Positions 19,101 to 26,458 are shown, numbered from the stretch's first letter. The stretch is DNA of 55,409 bases from Caldimicrobium sp. (GCA_009903935.1 WYEG01000016.1:1-55409), one strand, 5' to 3'. Translations and numbers: made by a program. Notes: a model not told the origin generated them from the sequence alone.

Positions 19101-19995
19101 CTTTGTTTCCGGATACATACTCAAAGTTGTAGCTATCTGAAAGCTGCTCTAATAGCTTTAGCCAGCCGCCAAGCTCGCCGCTTGGCACCTCTTTACTGGT
19201 TAAAGGAACTTTTTCTCCGTTTGACCCTACCCAATAGACGGTTGTCCCGGAGATCTCAAGCTTCCAATTGTAGGAAAGGTTGACCAGATTATAGCCTTTG
19301 CCAAGGATAACATTGTATGACCCCTCTTTAGTCTCAAAATACTGAATTTGAGCGTATTGAGAGAGCTCCCCGATTAGCTTATCCCTTTGGTCTCTTAAGT
19401 CGTTTGCCGTCCTTCCTCCGGACTCAAGAGCCGTTATCTGATGGTTTAAGTCGGCTATGGCTGAGGAAAGCCTGTTTATCTCGTCTACTACGCTCTTTAG
19501 CTTGAGACCGATCTGGTTTTCGAGGTCCCTCATTCCCTCAAACTTTGATTTTAAGGCTTCAGCGATAAGCTTACCTGTCTCGACAACTTGAGTTCTTGCC
19601 GAAAGGTTTTCTGGGTAGTTTGCTAAGCTTTGCCAAGCGGTGTAAAAATCCCTCATGACCTTTGCTAAGCCCGTATCCTGAGACTCGTTAAAAAGAGACT
19701 CAAGGATGGTTAAGCCCTGAGATTGGGCGCTAACCATGCCGTAGAGCGTGCGCTTAAGGTTTATGTTTCTCTCAAGAAATTCGTCGAAGTAGCGCATGAT
19801 CTTTTCTATCTTTACCCCAGAACCAATAGGACCTACAGGGGATGGGCTCGGGGGATAGGTTGTTTCAACCACCTTTTGGCGAGAAAAATCTGGATTGTTC
19901 ACATTAGCCACATTATGGCTTATCACCTGAGTTGCCGTCTGAAAGCTAAGAAGGGCGTTCTTAGCGATGTTTAAGGCTGAGGTTAAGCCTGCCAT
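16162..19995 (-). CDS. flgK: Giant flagellar hook-associated protein 1 (FlgK)
   Basis: FlgK caps the hook and joins it to FlgL/flagellin. The N-terminus is canonical (SALNIAKNALLSFQTATQVI then SHNVANVNNPDFSRQ, residues 6-40) and so is the C-terminus (DEEMANLVKYQQAFIATSKI, 1242-1260). The protein has 1277 residues, about twice the usual 500-650. The extra length is a middle region with about seven repeated modules of the form T-L-x-x-L-L-x-x-L-N ... L-K-A-x-L-D-x-x-G-R-L-x-I (around residues 345, 496, 674, 746, 877, 977 and 1085). They resemble flagellin hook-IN motifs. A Ca-loop-like DLDGDGFPD sits at 1099. The insert probably faces outward on the filament base. Confidence 0.95.
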   Translation of the reverse strand: MAGLTSALNIAKNALLSFQTATQVISHNVANVNNPDFSRQKVVETTYPPSPSPVGPIGSGVKIEKIMRYFDEFLERNINLKRTLYGMVSAQSQGLTILESLFNESQDTGLAKVMRDFYTAWQSLANYPENLSARTQVVETGKLIAEALKSKFEGMRDLENQIGLKLKSVVDEINRLSSAIADLNHQITALESGGRTANDLRDQRDKLIGELSQYAQIQYFETKEGSYNVILGKGYNLVNLSYNWKLEISGTTVYWVGSNGEKVPLTSKEVPSGELGGWLKLLEQLSDSYNFEYVSGNKVVMNPLAGRTISESDTFAELGLSTGTISFQGKDHFGKEISGSFTISSSKTIREFLNEVEKAFSFTVKAYIKDGRLFVEDAFRGPGKLEFSITSSPATLDFGRFDDPAFQWRVVEINLAGKLKLFGEELIRAVNELHTQGVGLSFFTKELEGAYSANQYLKELPYYLDLKRDGSFFLWVKDEQGKVSPIKVDLNLSEDATLDDLATTINNAIKSAGLNPDHPTNFDIRAVIRSGRLVIQARDGLSFAFSNDTSGILLSTGLNLFFHGTDPADFEVNPLLVQKPELIATGRLDVSAFRSEAPFFGSYITNSAVNPNQTFLVKTLYVRPYDAQGKAYQVPPLAVYAGTLSGGVLTGDLNIYLKDANGSILQTITIGSGTSISQLLDRLNGSQGIKAYYEDGILRLELIPANAPQGSSYFTVVEGTSGVAHLYSWDDTLKAYKVSVNSGSTGDTLQTMLEKLDKLPFLRAYLDPYGKAVLSLEPDQTKVYGFELGESLEALANPSSSADSFLVYLRENGIIPPAFRITGTTESRLFSGLEHVYKPTVYEGVATGFIPLSAVSYTVRFYDRAGNFISSASVSGSSTLSELLANFNAVAGLKARQAGDRFYIYLDPAEASAAYFTISADDDGSLGLLKGATGALGLKMGELSAYLFDTEGKAIDAFDASDGVVDPARFELWTDKPMFSLLQRINAPDSAIFGLSATLDRQGRLIISKTGLYKTESFVLADERPNYPSASILRANTYRQNTNTYAYISSEGLSGGTTFSDQTITVRLLKPDGSVASSASQSFTSPTLNDIIAWLNSLDLDGDGFPDLKANLDPQGKLSIEVNDKFFGSTPINSFELESDGDFVPYLSAKVHVQPTLTEGLVNALKGYELKRGDNRTAQRIADSATNPRIALNLSSLNDYYASMVGEVGNATKAVKDNQTFLDDLLRQMKAMKDSISGVSLDEEMANLVKYQQAFIATSKILSTVEDMFDALISAKR

Positions 19996-19998
19996 GCT

Positions 19999-20337
19999 TT
20001 AAACCCTCTTGCTTAAAACTTTGGGAGAGCTTTCCTTTCCCTTAGCCAACCCCTGGGGATAAGTCTCCCCCTCGACGAAGAATTTCTGCAAAAACCGGTA
20101 AGCCTCTTCAACGAAAGAAAGTCCAGCCTGAATGATCCTTCTATTTCTCTCGTTTTCTCGTAAAATCTCTGAAAGCAACTCTTTATCTTCCTCGGAAAGT
20201 TTCTTCCCCTTTAGGCTTTCCACAAGCCTTGCCTTGTAGCTAGCCCATTTTAAGACCTCATCAACAGCACAGGATAGGAGAGCTTTTCTCTCCTCGGATA
20301 AAACCTCTCTCAGGGCTAAAAGCTCTTTTGTTGGCAT
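19999..20337 (-). CDS. flgN: FlgN-like flagellar export chaperone
   Basis: A 112-residue, almost entirely helical, charged protein directly upstream of flgK (three bases apart). Size, helix content, position and the pattern LREVLSEERKALLS...KLSEEDKELLSEILRENERNRRII fit FlgN, the chaperone that escorts FlgK and FlgL to the export gate. FlgN is poorly conserved, so the call leans on gene order. No membrane segment or signal peptide is seen. Confidence 0.65.
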   Translation of the reverse strand: MPTKELLALREVLSEERKALLSCAVDEVLKWASYKARLVESLKGKKLSEEDKELLSEILRENERNRRIIQAGLSFVEEAYRFLQKFFVEGETYPQGLAKGKESSPKVLSKRV

Positions 20338-20351
20338 AACTATACCCCCTT

Positions 20352-20678
20352 TTATTTATTCGGATTTTCGATAGCCTTCTTAAGATAAGGGCTTTTCAAA
20401 AGTTGTTGGTAGAGAAAATCGCCAAAACCCCGAGGTCTTCCGGAAACTGCCCTTGCTACCTCTTGATACAAAAAGTCTTGATAGAGCTTCCTTTCGAAGG
20501 ATTCAGGAAGAAGTTCGCTTTTCATAATTGTCCGGTCAAGTCCCTTCAAGATTTCATACCAGATGAGGGACTCAAACTCTGAGGTGAGCTTCTTTAAGGC
20601 AAGCTTAGGGTCCCGTTTAGCAAGGGCGTTAAGCTTTTCTAAGCTTTGGTAGTTTAAAGCGTTAATGTCTGCGGTCAT
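20352..20678 (-). CDS. flgJ: Rod-binding protein, FlgJ N-terminal domain only
   Basis: The 108-residue protein matches the rod-binding (scaffold) domain of FlgJ: LTSEFESLIWYEILKGLDRTI, the usual x-x-F-E-x-x-x-x-x-x-L-K-x-M-R block, followed by YQDFLYQEVARAVSGRPRGFGDFLYQQL, matching the M-x-D-x-x-A-x-x-x-x-x-x-G-x-G-x-A-x-x-L motif. The C-terminal muramidase domain of enterobacterial FlgJ is absent, as in many other phyla; a separate lytic enzyme would be needed to let the rod pass the wall. It sits between flgI and flgN in one operon. Confidence 0.82.
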   Translation of the reverse strand: MTADINALNYQSLEKLNALAKRDPKLALKKLTSEFESLIWYEILKGLDRTIMKSELLPESFERKLYQDFLYQEVARAVSGRPRGFGDFLYQQLLKSPYLKKAIENPNK

Positions 20679-20688
20679 GCCTTACCCC

Positions 20689-21780
20689 CTACATGATCAC
20701 AAGCTCTGCATGAAGGGCTCCAGCCTCTTTTATCGCTTGAAGCACCGCTATGAGCTCCCTTGCGGTTGCCCCAACGGCGTTCAAAGCCCTCACAAGCTCG
20801 CCAAGGGTTGCCCCCTCTTCAAGAACCACTATCCTTGCCTTTTCTTCCTTGGCTTTGACCTCAGTCCTTGGGACAACCGCCGTCTCACCCTGACCAAAGG
20901 GGAAAGGTTGAACAACCTGGGGTGTCTCCCTTACCTCAACGCTAAGGTTCCCGTGAGCCACGGCAACCTTAGAAATTCTAACATTTTCCCCTATGACCAC
21001 TGTGCCTGTCCGCTCATCTATCACTACCCTTGCTGGGATGTCTGGTCTTACTTCAAGGTTTCCTATTTCAGCAAGAAGGGGAACAACTTTACCTCTATAG
21101 TTTTTCGGCACTTCAAGCTCGATCGTCTTTATGTCTACTGCCTTGGCATAGTTTCCCCGGAGGTATTGATTTAAAGCTTCGGCAACCCTTTGAGCAGTGG
21201 TAAAATCCTCGGTGCGAAGGCTTAAGGTTAGCCTGTCTAAGGAATTTAGGTCTCCTGCAGGGACTTCCCTCTCAACGATTGCCCCGTTTGGCACGCGTCC
21301 AACCGTAGGATGGTTTACGGCAACTTGAGCCCCGGCACCACCCGCGGCAAATCCACCTATCGAGACCGGACCCTGAGCCACCGCATAAACCTGCCCATCA
21401 GGTCCAATAAGAGGCGTAAGCAGTAGGGTTCCTCCTTGTAAGCTTTTGGCATCTCCTATGGCTGAAACTTGGACATCAATCCTTTGCCCAGACTTCACAT
21501 TAGGAGGAAGATAGGCGGTAACCATAACCGCGGCTGCGTTCTTTAGCTTCACCTGCTCCTTTGGAACCCTAACCCCAAACTTTTCAAGCATGTTAACGAC
21601 AGACTGCACGGTAAACTTAGTCTGGTCTCCGTCACCCGTCCCTTTCAACCCTACGACCACTCCATACCCCACAAGATAATTACCCCGCACTCCTTCAACT
21701 TCCATAAGGTCCTTAAGCCTTGCGGAAAAAACCTCTAAAGGAAAAAGGAGAATTATCAAGGTAAGCGCAAGCCTCTTCAT
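20689..21780 (-). CDS. flgI: Flagellar P-ring protein FlgI
   Basis: FlgI forms the P-ring around the rod in the periplasm. The 363-residue protein has a signal peptide (KRLALTLIILLFPLEVFSA) and strongly conserved blocks: RLKDLMEVEGVRGNYLVGYGVVVGLKGTGDGD, a leader of every FlgI, PPNVKSGQRIDVQVSAIGDAKSLQGGTLLLTPL, and the C-terminal LNAVGATARELIAVLQAIKEAGALHAELVIM-like segment. Length is normal. The presence of FlgI together with FlgH implies an outer membrane. Confidence 0.97.
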   Translation of the reverse strand: MKRLALTLIILLFPLEVFSARLKDLMEVEGVRGNYLVGYGVVVGLKGTGDGDQTKFTVQSVVNMLEKFGVRVPKEQVKLKNAAAVMVTAYLPPNVKSGQRIDVQVSAIGDAKSLQGGTLLLTPLIGPDGQVYAVAQGPVSIGGFAAGGAGAQVAVNHPTVGRVPNGAIVEREVPAGDLNSLDRLTLSLRTEDFTTAQRVAEALNQYLRGNYAKAVDIKTIELEVPKNYRGKVVPLLAEIGNLEVRPDIPARVVIDERTGTVVIGENVRISKVAVAHGNLSVEVRETPQVVQPFPFGQGETAVVPRTEVKAKEEKARIVVLEEGATLGELVRALNAVGATARELIAVLQAIKEAGALHAELVIM

Positions 21781-21790
21781 AGCCTACCCC

Positions 21791-22495
21791 CTAAAAGAGC
21801 CAGAAAAGTTGAAGAAGCCTTGTTATAATGCCCGGTCCGGATGCGGCTTCGCTGTTTGGTCCCTTACCGCTATACTCTATGTAAAGGTCAGAAACTTTGG
21901 ATGAGAGAACAGAGTTATCGGAGTCTACATCCTGAGGTCTCACAATGCCTGTTAGGGTTATGTATTCAAGGTCTCTATTCCTCTTTATGGTTCTAACGCC
22001 TTGGATTACGAGGTTTCCGTTTGGCAAAACCTCAACCACTCTTGCGGTAACCGTGGCTACGATCCGGCTATCCCTCTGGAGCTGACCCTGCCCGCTTGTG
22101 CTGCTCGTCATGCTTCCATCAACAAGATGAGCTGGGTCAAAGGCTTGAGGCAACGGTAGAAGCTTGTTTACCTGCTTTTCATACCCTAAAAGGTTGTTCA
22201 CCCCAGCCCTTGCGCTTGATTGCTTTGAGCTCCCCTGCTTTACATTGTTTGAAGTCTGGTAGGTTTCAACGATCTTAACGGTTATGGTATCCCCGACAAA
22301 CCTTGCCCGGTTATCAGAGTAAGCAAAGAGAAAGTTGCTCTCCCGAAAGAGAGAACCCTTGGTTGCAGGCTGGTCCATCCTTTGCGGGATCTCTACCTTT
22401 GGGGGTGGGGGCGGTGGCGGAGGAGTTTTTGGGTCAAACTCCCAGCACGAGGAAAGTAAAAGCCCTAAAAGACAAAGCATGGCTATTCTTTTCAT
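21791..22495 (-). CDS. flgH: Flagellar L-ring lipoprotein FlgH
   Basis: FlgH forms the outer-membrane L-ring. The 234-residue protein starts with a lipoprotein signal whose lipobox is LLSSC (Cys about residue 17). A run of eight prolines follows (about 25-32), then the FlgH core with GSLFRESN, NRARFVGDTITVKIVE, and ATVTARVVEVLPNGNLVIQGVR with KRNRDLEYITLTGIVRPQDV. Length is as expected. The proline run is a local oddity, possibly a stiff tether between the lipid anchor and the ring. The stop shares one base with the start region of flgA's end (22495). Confidence 0.96.
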   Translation of the reverse strand: MKRIAMLCLLGLLLSSCWEFDPKTPPPPPPPPKVEIPQRMDQPATKGSLFRESNFLFAYSDNRARFVGDTITVKIVETYQTSNNVKQGSSKQSSARAGVNNLLGYEKQVNKLLPLPQAFDPAHLVDGSMTSSTSGQGQLQRDSRIVATVTARVVEVLPNGNLVIQGVRTIKRNRDLEYITLTGIVRPQDVDSDNSVLSSKVSDLYIEYSGKGPNSEAASGPGIITRLLQLFWLF

Positions 22496-23217
22496 CAGTA
22501 GCTCACCTCCACAAGCCTCTCTCCCGCAACCTTAGCAAAAACAACCTTCTGGCTCTCCTTGTTCTTAACCCTTATGACCTCACCGAGCCTTCCGTTCTCT
22601 AAGGCAACGCCCTTTGCTTTCACGATAAAGTTTTTTCCCTGAGCGATAAGCTCAACCTCTTCGTTCCTTTTAACAAGCACTGGAAGCTGAAGATGAGAGG
22701 TCCTAAGAACCATGCCTGTTCTTAGGCTCATCCTTACCTCTTTTCCAAGGGCTGAACCTACATCAAAGACTACATCGTGAGGGAGACGAGAAAGCTCTCT
22801 TAACTCAAGGCTCACATGTTCCTCCCGCAACACCTCACCCGCCTGAAGGGGCTTAACAACAACCGGAACCTTTTTTAGCACCTCTACAAAGCCCCAAAGC
22901 CTTAAGACCTGAGGATTTCCGTTTGATCCTGAGTAGGTTAAGATGGCTGTGTTTGAGCCTGGGCGGGGCATAGTAATCCAGTCAAGACGGTAGGGCTGAT
23001 TGCGCTTAAGCTCATATGTCCTTGGCTCAACCCGGAACTTTTCAAGCCGAACCTCATCATCCTTTAGACCAAGCCTTGCCTTAAACTCCTTGAGAAAGAT
23101 CCCTTTAAGCTCATCCTCTGAAACCATGCTCGCATAGCCAGGCTTTAGGCTAACCATTAAAGAAAGAATAAGCAAACCAAGGACAAGGATTAGCCCTTTA
23201 AGACTAAACCTTACCAT
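22495..23217 (-). CDS. flgA: Flagella basal body P-ring formation protein FlgA
   Basis: FlgA is the periplasmic chaperone for P-ring assembly. The 240-residue protein has an N-terminal signal/hydrophobic segment (about 6-28), a variable domain, and a C-terminal SAF-type domain. The latter includes PVVVKPLQAGEVLREEHV, LGKEVRMSLRTGMVL and VKRNEEVELIAQGKNFIVKAKGVAL, followed by GEVIRVKNKESQKVVFAKV, the typical FlgA ending. It lies between flgG and flgH, four bases after the flgG stop; the order flgF-flgG-flgA-flgH-flgI is common. Confidence 0.92.
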   Translation of the reverse strand: MVRFSLKGLILVLGLLILSLMVSLKPGYASMVSEDELKGIFLKEFKARLGLKDDEVRLEKFRVEPRTYELKRNQPYRLDWITMPRPGSNTAILTYSGSNGNPQVLRLWGFVEVLKKVPVVVKPLQAGEVLREEHVSLELRELSRLPHDVVFDVGSALGKEVRMSLRTGMVLRTSHLQLPVLVKRNEEVELIAQGKNFIVKAKGVALENGRLGEVIRVKNKESQKVVFAKVAGERLVEVSY

Positions 23218-23220
23218 ACC

Positions 23221-24003
23221 TTACCTCTTCAGCCCGTTTGCTATTTCAAGGAGCTGGTCTGCCGTCGTTACCGCCTTAGAGTTAGACTCATAAGCCCTCT
23301 GAGTGATGATCATCTTTACCATCTCTTCTACTACATCGACGTTTGACATTTCAAGGTAGCCCTGGGCGATGGTGCCAAAGCCGTTCTGTCCCGGATTTCC
23401 CTCGATGACATCTCCGGCAGCTGGCGTGGCTTTAAATAGGTTTCTCCCTACGGCATAAAGCCCAGCTGGGTTTGGAAAATCGTAAAGTAAAAGCTGAGCC
23501 TGAGCCAAGACTTGACCCGTAGGAGAAAGGGCGGTTATGACCCCATCCGGGGTTACCTCTATGCGGGCTGTGCCCGTTGGGACGGCAAACTCTGGCTGAA
23601 GCCTTGCCCCGTCAGGGGTTACGATGTAGCCATCCCGGTCAAGCTTAAAGTTTCCAGCTCGAGTATAGTATTCCTCTCCACCCATGAGCACCTTGAAAAA
23701 ACCCCTTCCTTCAATGGCAAAGTCAAGCTCTTGGTTTGTCAGTTGATACTCCCCTTGGGTGAAGAGCTTGGTTATGGCTACCGGTCTTACGCCAAGCCCT
23801 ACCTGCATGCCAACCGGGACCTGAACTCCGTCTGCGGTCAAGGCACCGGCAAGCTTTAGGTTTTGATAAAAAAGGTCTTCAAACTCCGTTCGGCTCTTCT
23901 TAAAGCCTGGGGTAGTGACATTGGAAAGGTTGTTAGCAATGGTGTCAAGCTGGAGCTGTTGCCCCTGCATTCCCGTTGCCGCACTCCAAAGGGAACGTAT
24001 CAT
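23221..24003 (-). CDS. flgG: Flagellar distal rod protein FlgG
   Basis: FlgG builds the distal rod. At 260 residues it is the standard length, with N-terminal IRSLWSAATGMQGQQLQLDTIANNLSNVTTPGFKK-type helix, the LDFAIEGRGFFKV core, YYTRAGNFKLDRDGYIVTPDG, and C-terminal LEMSNVDVVEEMVKMI followed by ITQRAYESNSKAVTTADQ. The split ANNLSNVxTPGFK signature is diagnostic for rod/hook axial proteins. It follows flgF by four bases. Confidence 0.97.
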   Translation of the reverse strand: MIRSLWSAATGMQGQQLQLDTIANNLSNVTTPGFKKSRTEFEDLFYQNLKLAGALTADGVQVPVGMQVGLGVRPVAITKLFTQGEYQLTNQELDFAIEGRGFFKVLMGGEEYYTRAGNFKLDRDGYIVTPDGARLQPEFAVPTGTARIEVTPDGVITALSPTGQVLAQAQLLLYDFPNPAGLYAVGRNLFKATPAAGDVIEGNPGQNGFGTIAQGYLEMSNVDVVEEMVKMIITQRAYESNSKAVTTADQLLEIANGLKR

Positions 24004-24006
24004 ACC

Positions 24007-24771
24007 TTACCTCCCTGTAGCAGTGTTTAGTCTTTCTGTAGCCTCATCAAAGGCTCTTATGCTCCTTTGCACGGCTTCAAAAGCTCGATGGATCTCAATG
24101 AGAGAAACCATCTCCCGTATGACCTCAACGTTTGCCTTCTCGACAAATCCCTGCCTAACCTCATAGTTTACTGCCATCATCTCCTGAGCCCCGTCGCTCA
24201 CATAGAGGTTTTCCCCAACCTTTTTAAGCTTGGTTGGGTCATCAAAGGTTACCACATCAAGGCGAGCAATCTCTGTGCCATCTATGGAAAGCAACCCATC
24301 GGGCGAGACTTGAAGCTTTAGGTCTTCCATAGTGACAAGCCCGCCGACAGCCATCCCTGGGTCAAGGATAACCGGTGCTCCGTTAGCAAGCACAGGATAG
24401 CCTTGAGGCGTAACAAGCCGCCTTTGGGCATCTATAGTAAAGTTTCCAGCTCTCGTGTAAGCTATGCCCTGAGGAGTCTGCACTTTGAAAAAGCCCTCTC
24501 CTACGATGGCTAAATGAAGGGGAGAGCCGGTAGGCTCAAGAAATCCTTGAGTATCCCGCAAGAAAGGCACCGTCTCCTTGAAGGCTTTGCGATACCTTGG
24601 TCCAACCTTTCTCATCAAAACCTCATGGAAGGCAAGACCATCAGCCTTATAGCCAGGCGTGTCAACATTTGCTAAGTTGTTTGCCGTTGCGGTCAAGCGT
24701 CTATCAAGAAGCTGAGCCGCCTCTAAAGCTTCAAGCAAACCAACCTGGGGATTTATTCGGATGTTAGCCAT
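24007..24771 (-). CDS. flgF: Flagellar proximal rod protein FlgF
   Basis: A second FlgG-type axial protein of 254 residues: ATANNLANVDTPGYKADGLAF near the start, LAIVGEGFFKVQTPQG, YTRAGNFTIDAQRRLVTPQG, and the ending VEKANVEVIREMVSLIEIHR. Because it precedes a clear flgG, FlgF is the natural identity; FlgF and FlgG are hard to separate by motif alone. AGGAGG stands five bases before the ATG. It is the first gene of the flagellar operon. Confidence 0.9.
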   Translation of the reverse strand: MANIRINPQVGLLEALEAAQLLDRRLTATANNLANVDTPGYKADGLAFHEVLMRKVGPRYRKAFKETVPFLRDTQGFLEPTGSPLHLAIVGEGFFKVQTPQGIAYTRAGNFTIDAQRRLVTPQGYPVLANGAPVILDPGMAVGGLVTMEDLKLQVSPDGLLSIDGTEIARLDVVTFDDPTKLKKVGENLYVSDGAQEMMAVNYEVRQGFVEKANVEVIREMVSLIEIHRAFEAVQRSIRAFDEATERLNTATGR

Positions 24772-24792
24772 CTCTACCTCCTGAAAAATTTA

Positions 24793-24809
24793 TTCAAAAA
24801 ACATGCCAA
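24793..24809 (-). promoter_or_regulatory. Possible sigma-54-type element upstream of flgF
   Basis: On the minus strand TTGGCATGTTTTTTGAA fits the -24 box (TTGGCA) with a five-base gap to TTGAA where TTGCA is expected. The predicted start would leave only about ten leader bases, crowding the AGGAGG site, so support is weak. The rest of the 24772-24980 gap shows no clearer promoter. Confidence 0.25.
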
Positions 24810-24980
24810 TTTGATAGAGGGAACTTTTGCTCGTTAGCTAAGTCTTTGGAAGCTTACAATTGCCCTTGTAGACCTAAGCAGGCATGAGGAAAATTTTTCC
24901 TTCCTTTTTTTCTGGAAAAAGTTTCCTCTAAGGTGTCGAATAAATCTCTAAACTTTGACCTTTTGTCAAAGAATTGACTG

Positions 24981-25403
24981 ATGGGACGGCTCCCCCTCTT
25001 TTTTTGTCGCCCCGAACGTTGTGAGGGGTCTTCTTGGGATGGATATACTGTCCCTAACGAATTAAGGGATGCCTCCGTTAGAGAGTCCTTCGCTGAGCTT
25101 CTTTCAGAGCTTGGTTATGAGGTAATTGCCTGCGAAAACGGAGAAGAGGCGGTTAAAATTTATCAAGAACAGGGTCCCTTTGATTTAGCCATCCTTGATT
25201 ATACGGTGCCTGGTAAATGGAACGGCATTGAGGTTCTAAGGGAGCTTAAAAAGGTCGACCCTGAGGTTAAAGCCATCTTGGCCACAGGCTACGGACAAAC
25301 TGAAACGGTGGTCTTAGCTAAGCAGGAAGGATTTAAAGAGGTTTTAGTAAAACCCTTTGAAGTAAAGAAACTTCTTAAGGCTTTAAAAGCTTCCCTTTCT
25401 TAG
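24981..25403 (+). pseudogene. Receiver-domain fragment, N-terminus replaced by repeat DNA
   Basis: From about 25077 the frame encodes a response-regulator receiver domain: VRESFAELLSELGYEVIA, AILDYTVPG with the phospho-acceptor Asp, LATGYG with the conserved Thr, and LVKPF with the conserved Lys. The first beta strand with its acidic pair, which binds Mg2+, is missing. Upstream, the reading frame runs through diverged repeat copy D and gives a repeat-derived peptide (RPERCEGSS...). The TVPG-x-W-N-G style of loop is typical of the C-terminal receiver of hybrid kinases, so this may be the tail of a lost hybrid kinase. The ATG at 24981 has no ribosome-binding site. Phosphotransfer is unlikely. 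Confidence 0.65.
25006..25075 (-). repeat. Diverged repeat, copy D (inverted orientation)
   Basis: The stretch reads like the reverse complement of the A/B/C core: GTCGCCCCGAA..., then GAGGGGTCTTCTTGGGAT, CTGTCCCTAACGAA and GGGATGCCTC. It is the most diverged copy, has no recognisable terminal repeats, and stops exactly where receiver-domain coding resumes. Confidence 0.55.
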
Positions 25404-25547
25404 AATGCTTTTTCCCTTTTTTAAGGCGTCCTGATTTGCTGTCCACTTTTGGGTAAAGCTTTTGTAGCAGGCTTCACTGCAAAAATACCAAGGCTTGTTT
25501 ACACAACAGGTTTTAACAGATATCGGCTCTGAGGTAATGGTTTTCCC
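25383..25547 (-). pseudogene. YHS/TRASH-like metal-binding fragment
   Basis: On the minus strand between thi4 and the receiver fragment, a ~54-codon open stretch encodes VKTCCVNKPWYFCSEACYK then SFTQKW. The Y-F-C-S-E-A-C-Y-K-S-F part is the hallmark of YHS/TRASH metal-binding domains (W/Y-F-C-S-x-x-C). No ATG, GTG or TTG lies in frame before the motif; the frame opens after a TGA at 25548-25550. It is either a degraded gene or starts at a rare codon. The 3' end overlaps the receiver fragment by 21 bases. Confidence 0.35.
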
Positions 25548-25560
25548 TCACCAGGAACAC

Positions 25561-26361
25561 TTAACGAGCCTTTTTCTTTCCCTTTTTAGCTCCTGCGGCA
25601 TTCTTTAAATCCCTCTCTATGATTTCCGCAAGCCTTTTTCCGCTCATAAGCATCCCACCAAAGATTGGACCCATCCGAGGGAGACCATAGACTGCACAAA
25701 CGGCGATCCCGGCTACATATAAACCTTCGGCCACCTTCCCCGTATGCTCAACCACAAGCCTTTCTGCAACCTCAGTCCAATTAGACTTTTCGCCCACAAA
25801 GTCAATGCCAAGCTCAGGGTTTTTCCTTGCGGCAACGGCGATGATCTCCGCATCATGCCCTGTAGCATCAACCAGAGCTTTGCTTGCCGTGTAGATTGGG
25901 TCTACATGAAGACCGGAGAGTTGAATGGCTGTCCAATGCCAGAGGACCCCAACAACCCTTGGAGGATTGTCCCGAACGATAACATCGTCTACGTTTGCCC
26001 CAAGGATGATCTTAGCCCCGGCATCAAGAGCCTTGGCGGAGAGCTTAGCGATGAGCTCTGCTGGGTCAAGTGTAAAGACCTCATCGTTGTACTTTTTATA
26101 GCGGATGCCAAAGTCATCAAGGATAGGCTGAACCTCCTTCTGGACGGCGATCTTGGGGATGAGGTTTCCACCTCCGCCTATTCCACCCCCAAAGGAGAGC
26201 CTCCTTTCATAGACTACAACCTTAAAACCTTTCTCGGCAAGGTATTTAGCGGCGGTGAGCCCCGATGGTCCTGCCCCAGCGATAAGGACATCAACCTCGC
26301 TATAGTCTAAAAGGTCCTTCAAACCATCTTCTAAAATGGCACGATTGATGAGTACTTCCAT
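25561..26361 (-). CDS. thi4: Thi4-family thiazole synthase (non-cysteine type)
   Basis: Thi4 makes the thiazole part of thiamine from NAD and glycine. The 266-residue flavin-fold protein has VDVLIAGAGPSGLTAAKYLA, YERRLSFGGGIGGGGNL, DATGHDAEIIAVAARK, and the C-terminal GPIFGGMLMSGK. In yeast the loop after TGHD carries the Cys that gives up its sulfur. By eye the matching position here is Ala, so this should be a non-suicide enzyme using free sulfide, as in methanogen homologues (family knowledge), with Fe(II). ATG at 26361 is chosen over GTG at 26367 because AGGAG then fits at five bases. It would suit a sulfide-rich anaerobe. Confidence 0.9.
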   Translation of the reverse strand: MEVLINRAILEDGLKDLLDYSEVDVLIAGAGPSGLTAAKYLAEKGFKVVVYERRLSFGGGIGGGGNLIPKIAVQKEVQPILDDFGIRYKKYNDEVFTLDPAELIAKLSAKALDAGAKIILGANVDDVIVRDNPPRVVGVLWHWTAIQLSGLHVDPIYTASKALVDATGHDAEIIAVAARKNPELGIDFVGEKSNWTEVAERLVVEHTGKVAEGLYVAGIAVCAVYGLPRMGPIFGGMLMSGKRLAEIIERDLKNAAGAKKGKKKAR

Positions 26362-26381
26362 AGACACTCCTCTTTAATATT

Positions 26382-26399
26382 GATAATAATTTTGATAAT
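26382..26399. promoter_or_regulatory. Fur-box-like GATAAT pair upstream of thi4
   Basis: Two GATAAT hexamers (26382-26387 and 26394-26399) are six bases apart in the AT-rich leader 20-40 bases before the thi4 start. GATAAT arrays are the building block of Fur operators. The middle hexamer is not a match and the reverse hexamer is missing, so this is tentative. No TPP riboswitch signature was seen here. Confidence 0.3.
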
Positions 26400-26458
26400 A
26401 AACATTTAAACATTACGAGTTCCTTCTTCAGATGTTTAGTGAAAAATTTAACATTAAT

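Noticed and set aside
22335-22535. Plus-strand frame with a polyglycine run opposite flgH
   Set aside because: It is the complement of the FlgH polyproline codons; flgH is conserved and has a lipobox.
24940-24975. Possible sigma-28 (TAAAGTTT...GCCGATAA) promoter upstream of flgF
   Set aside because: CAAAGTTT is present, but the -10 side reads CGACACCT, too poor a match.
26362-26458. TPP riboswitch upstream of thi4
   Set aside because: The gap is short and AT-rich and lacks the CUGAGA and ACCUGA-type conserved elements.
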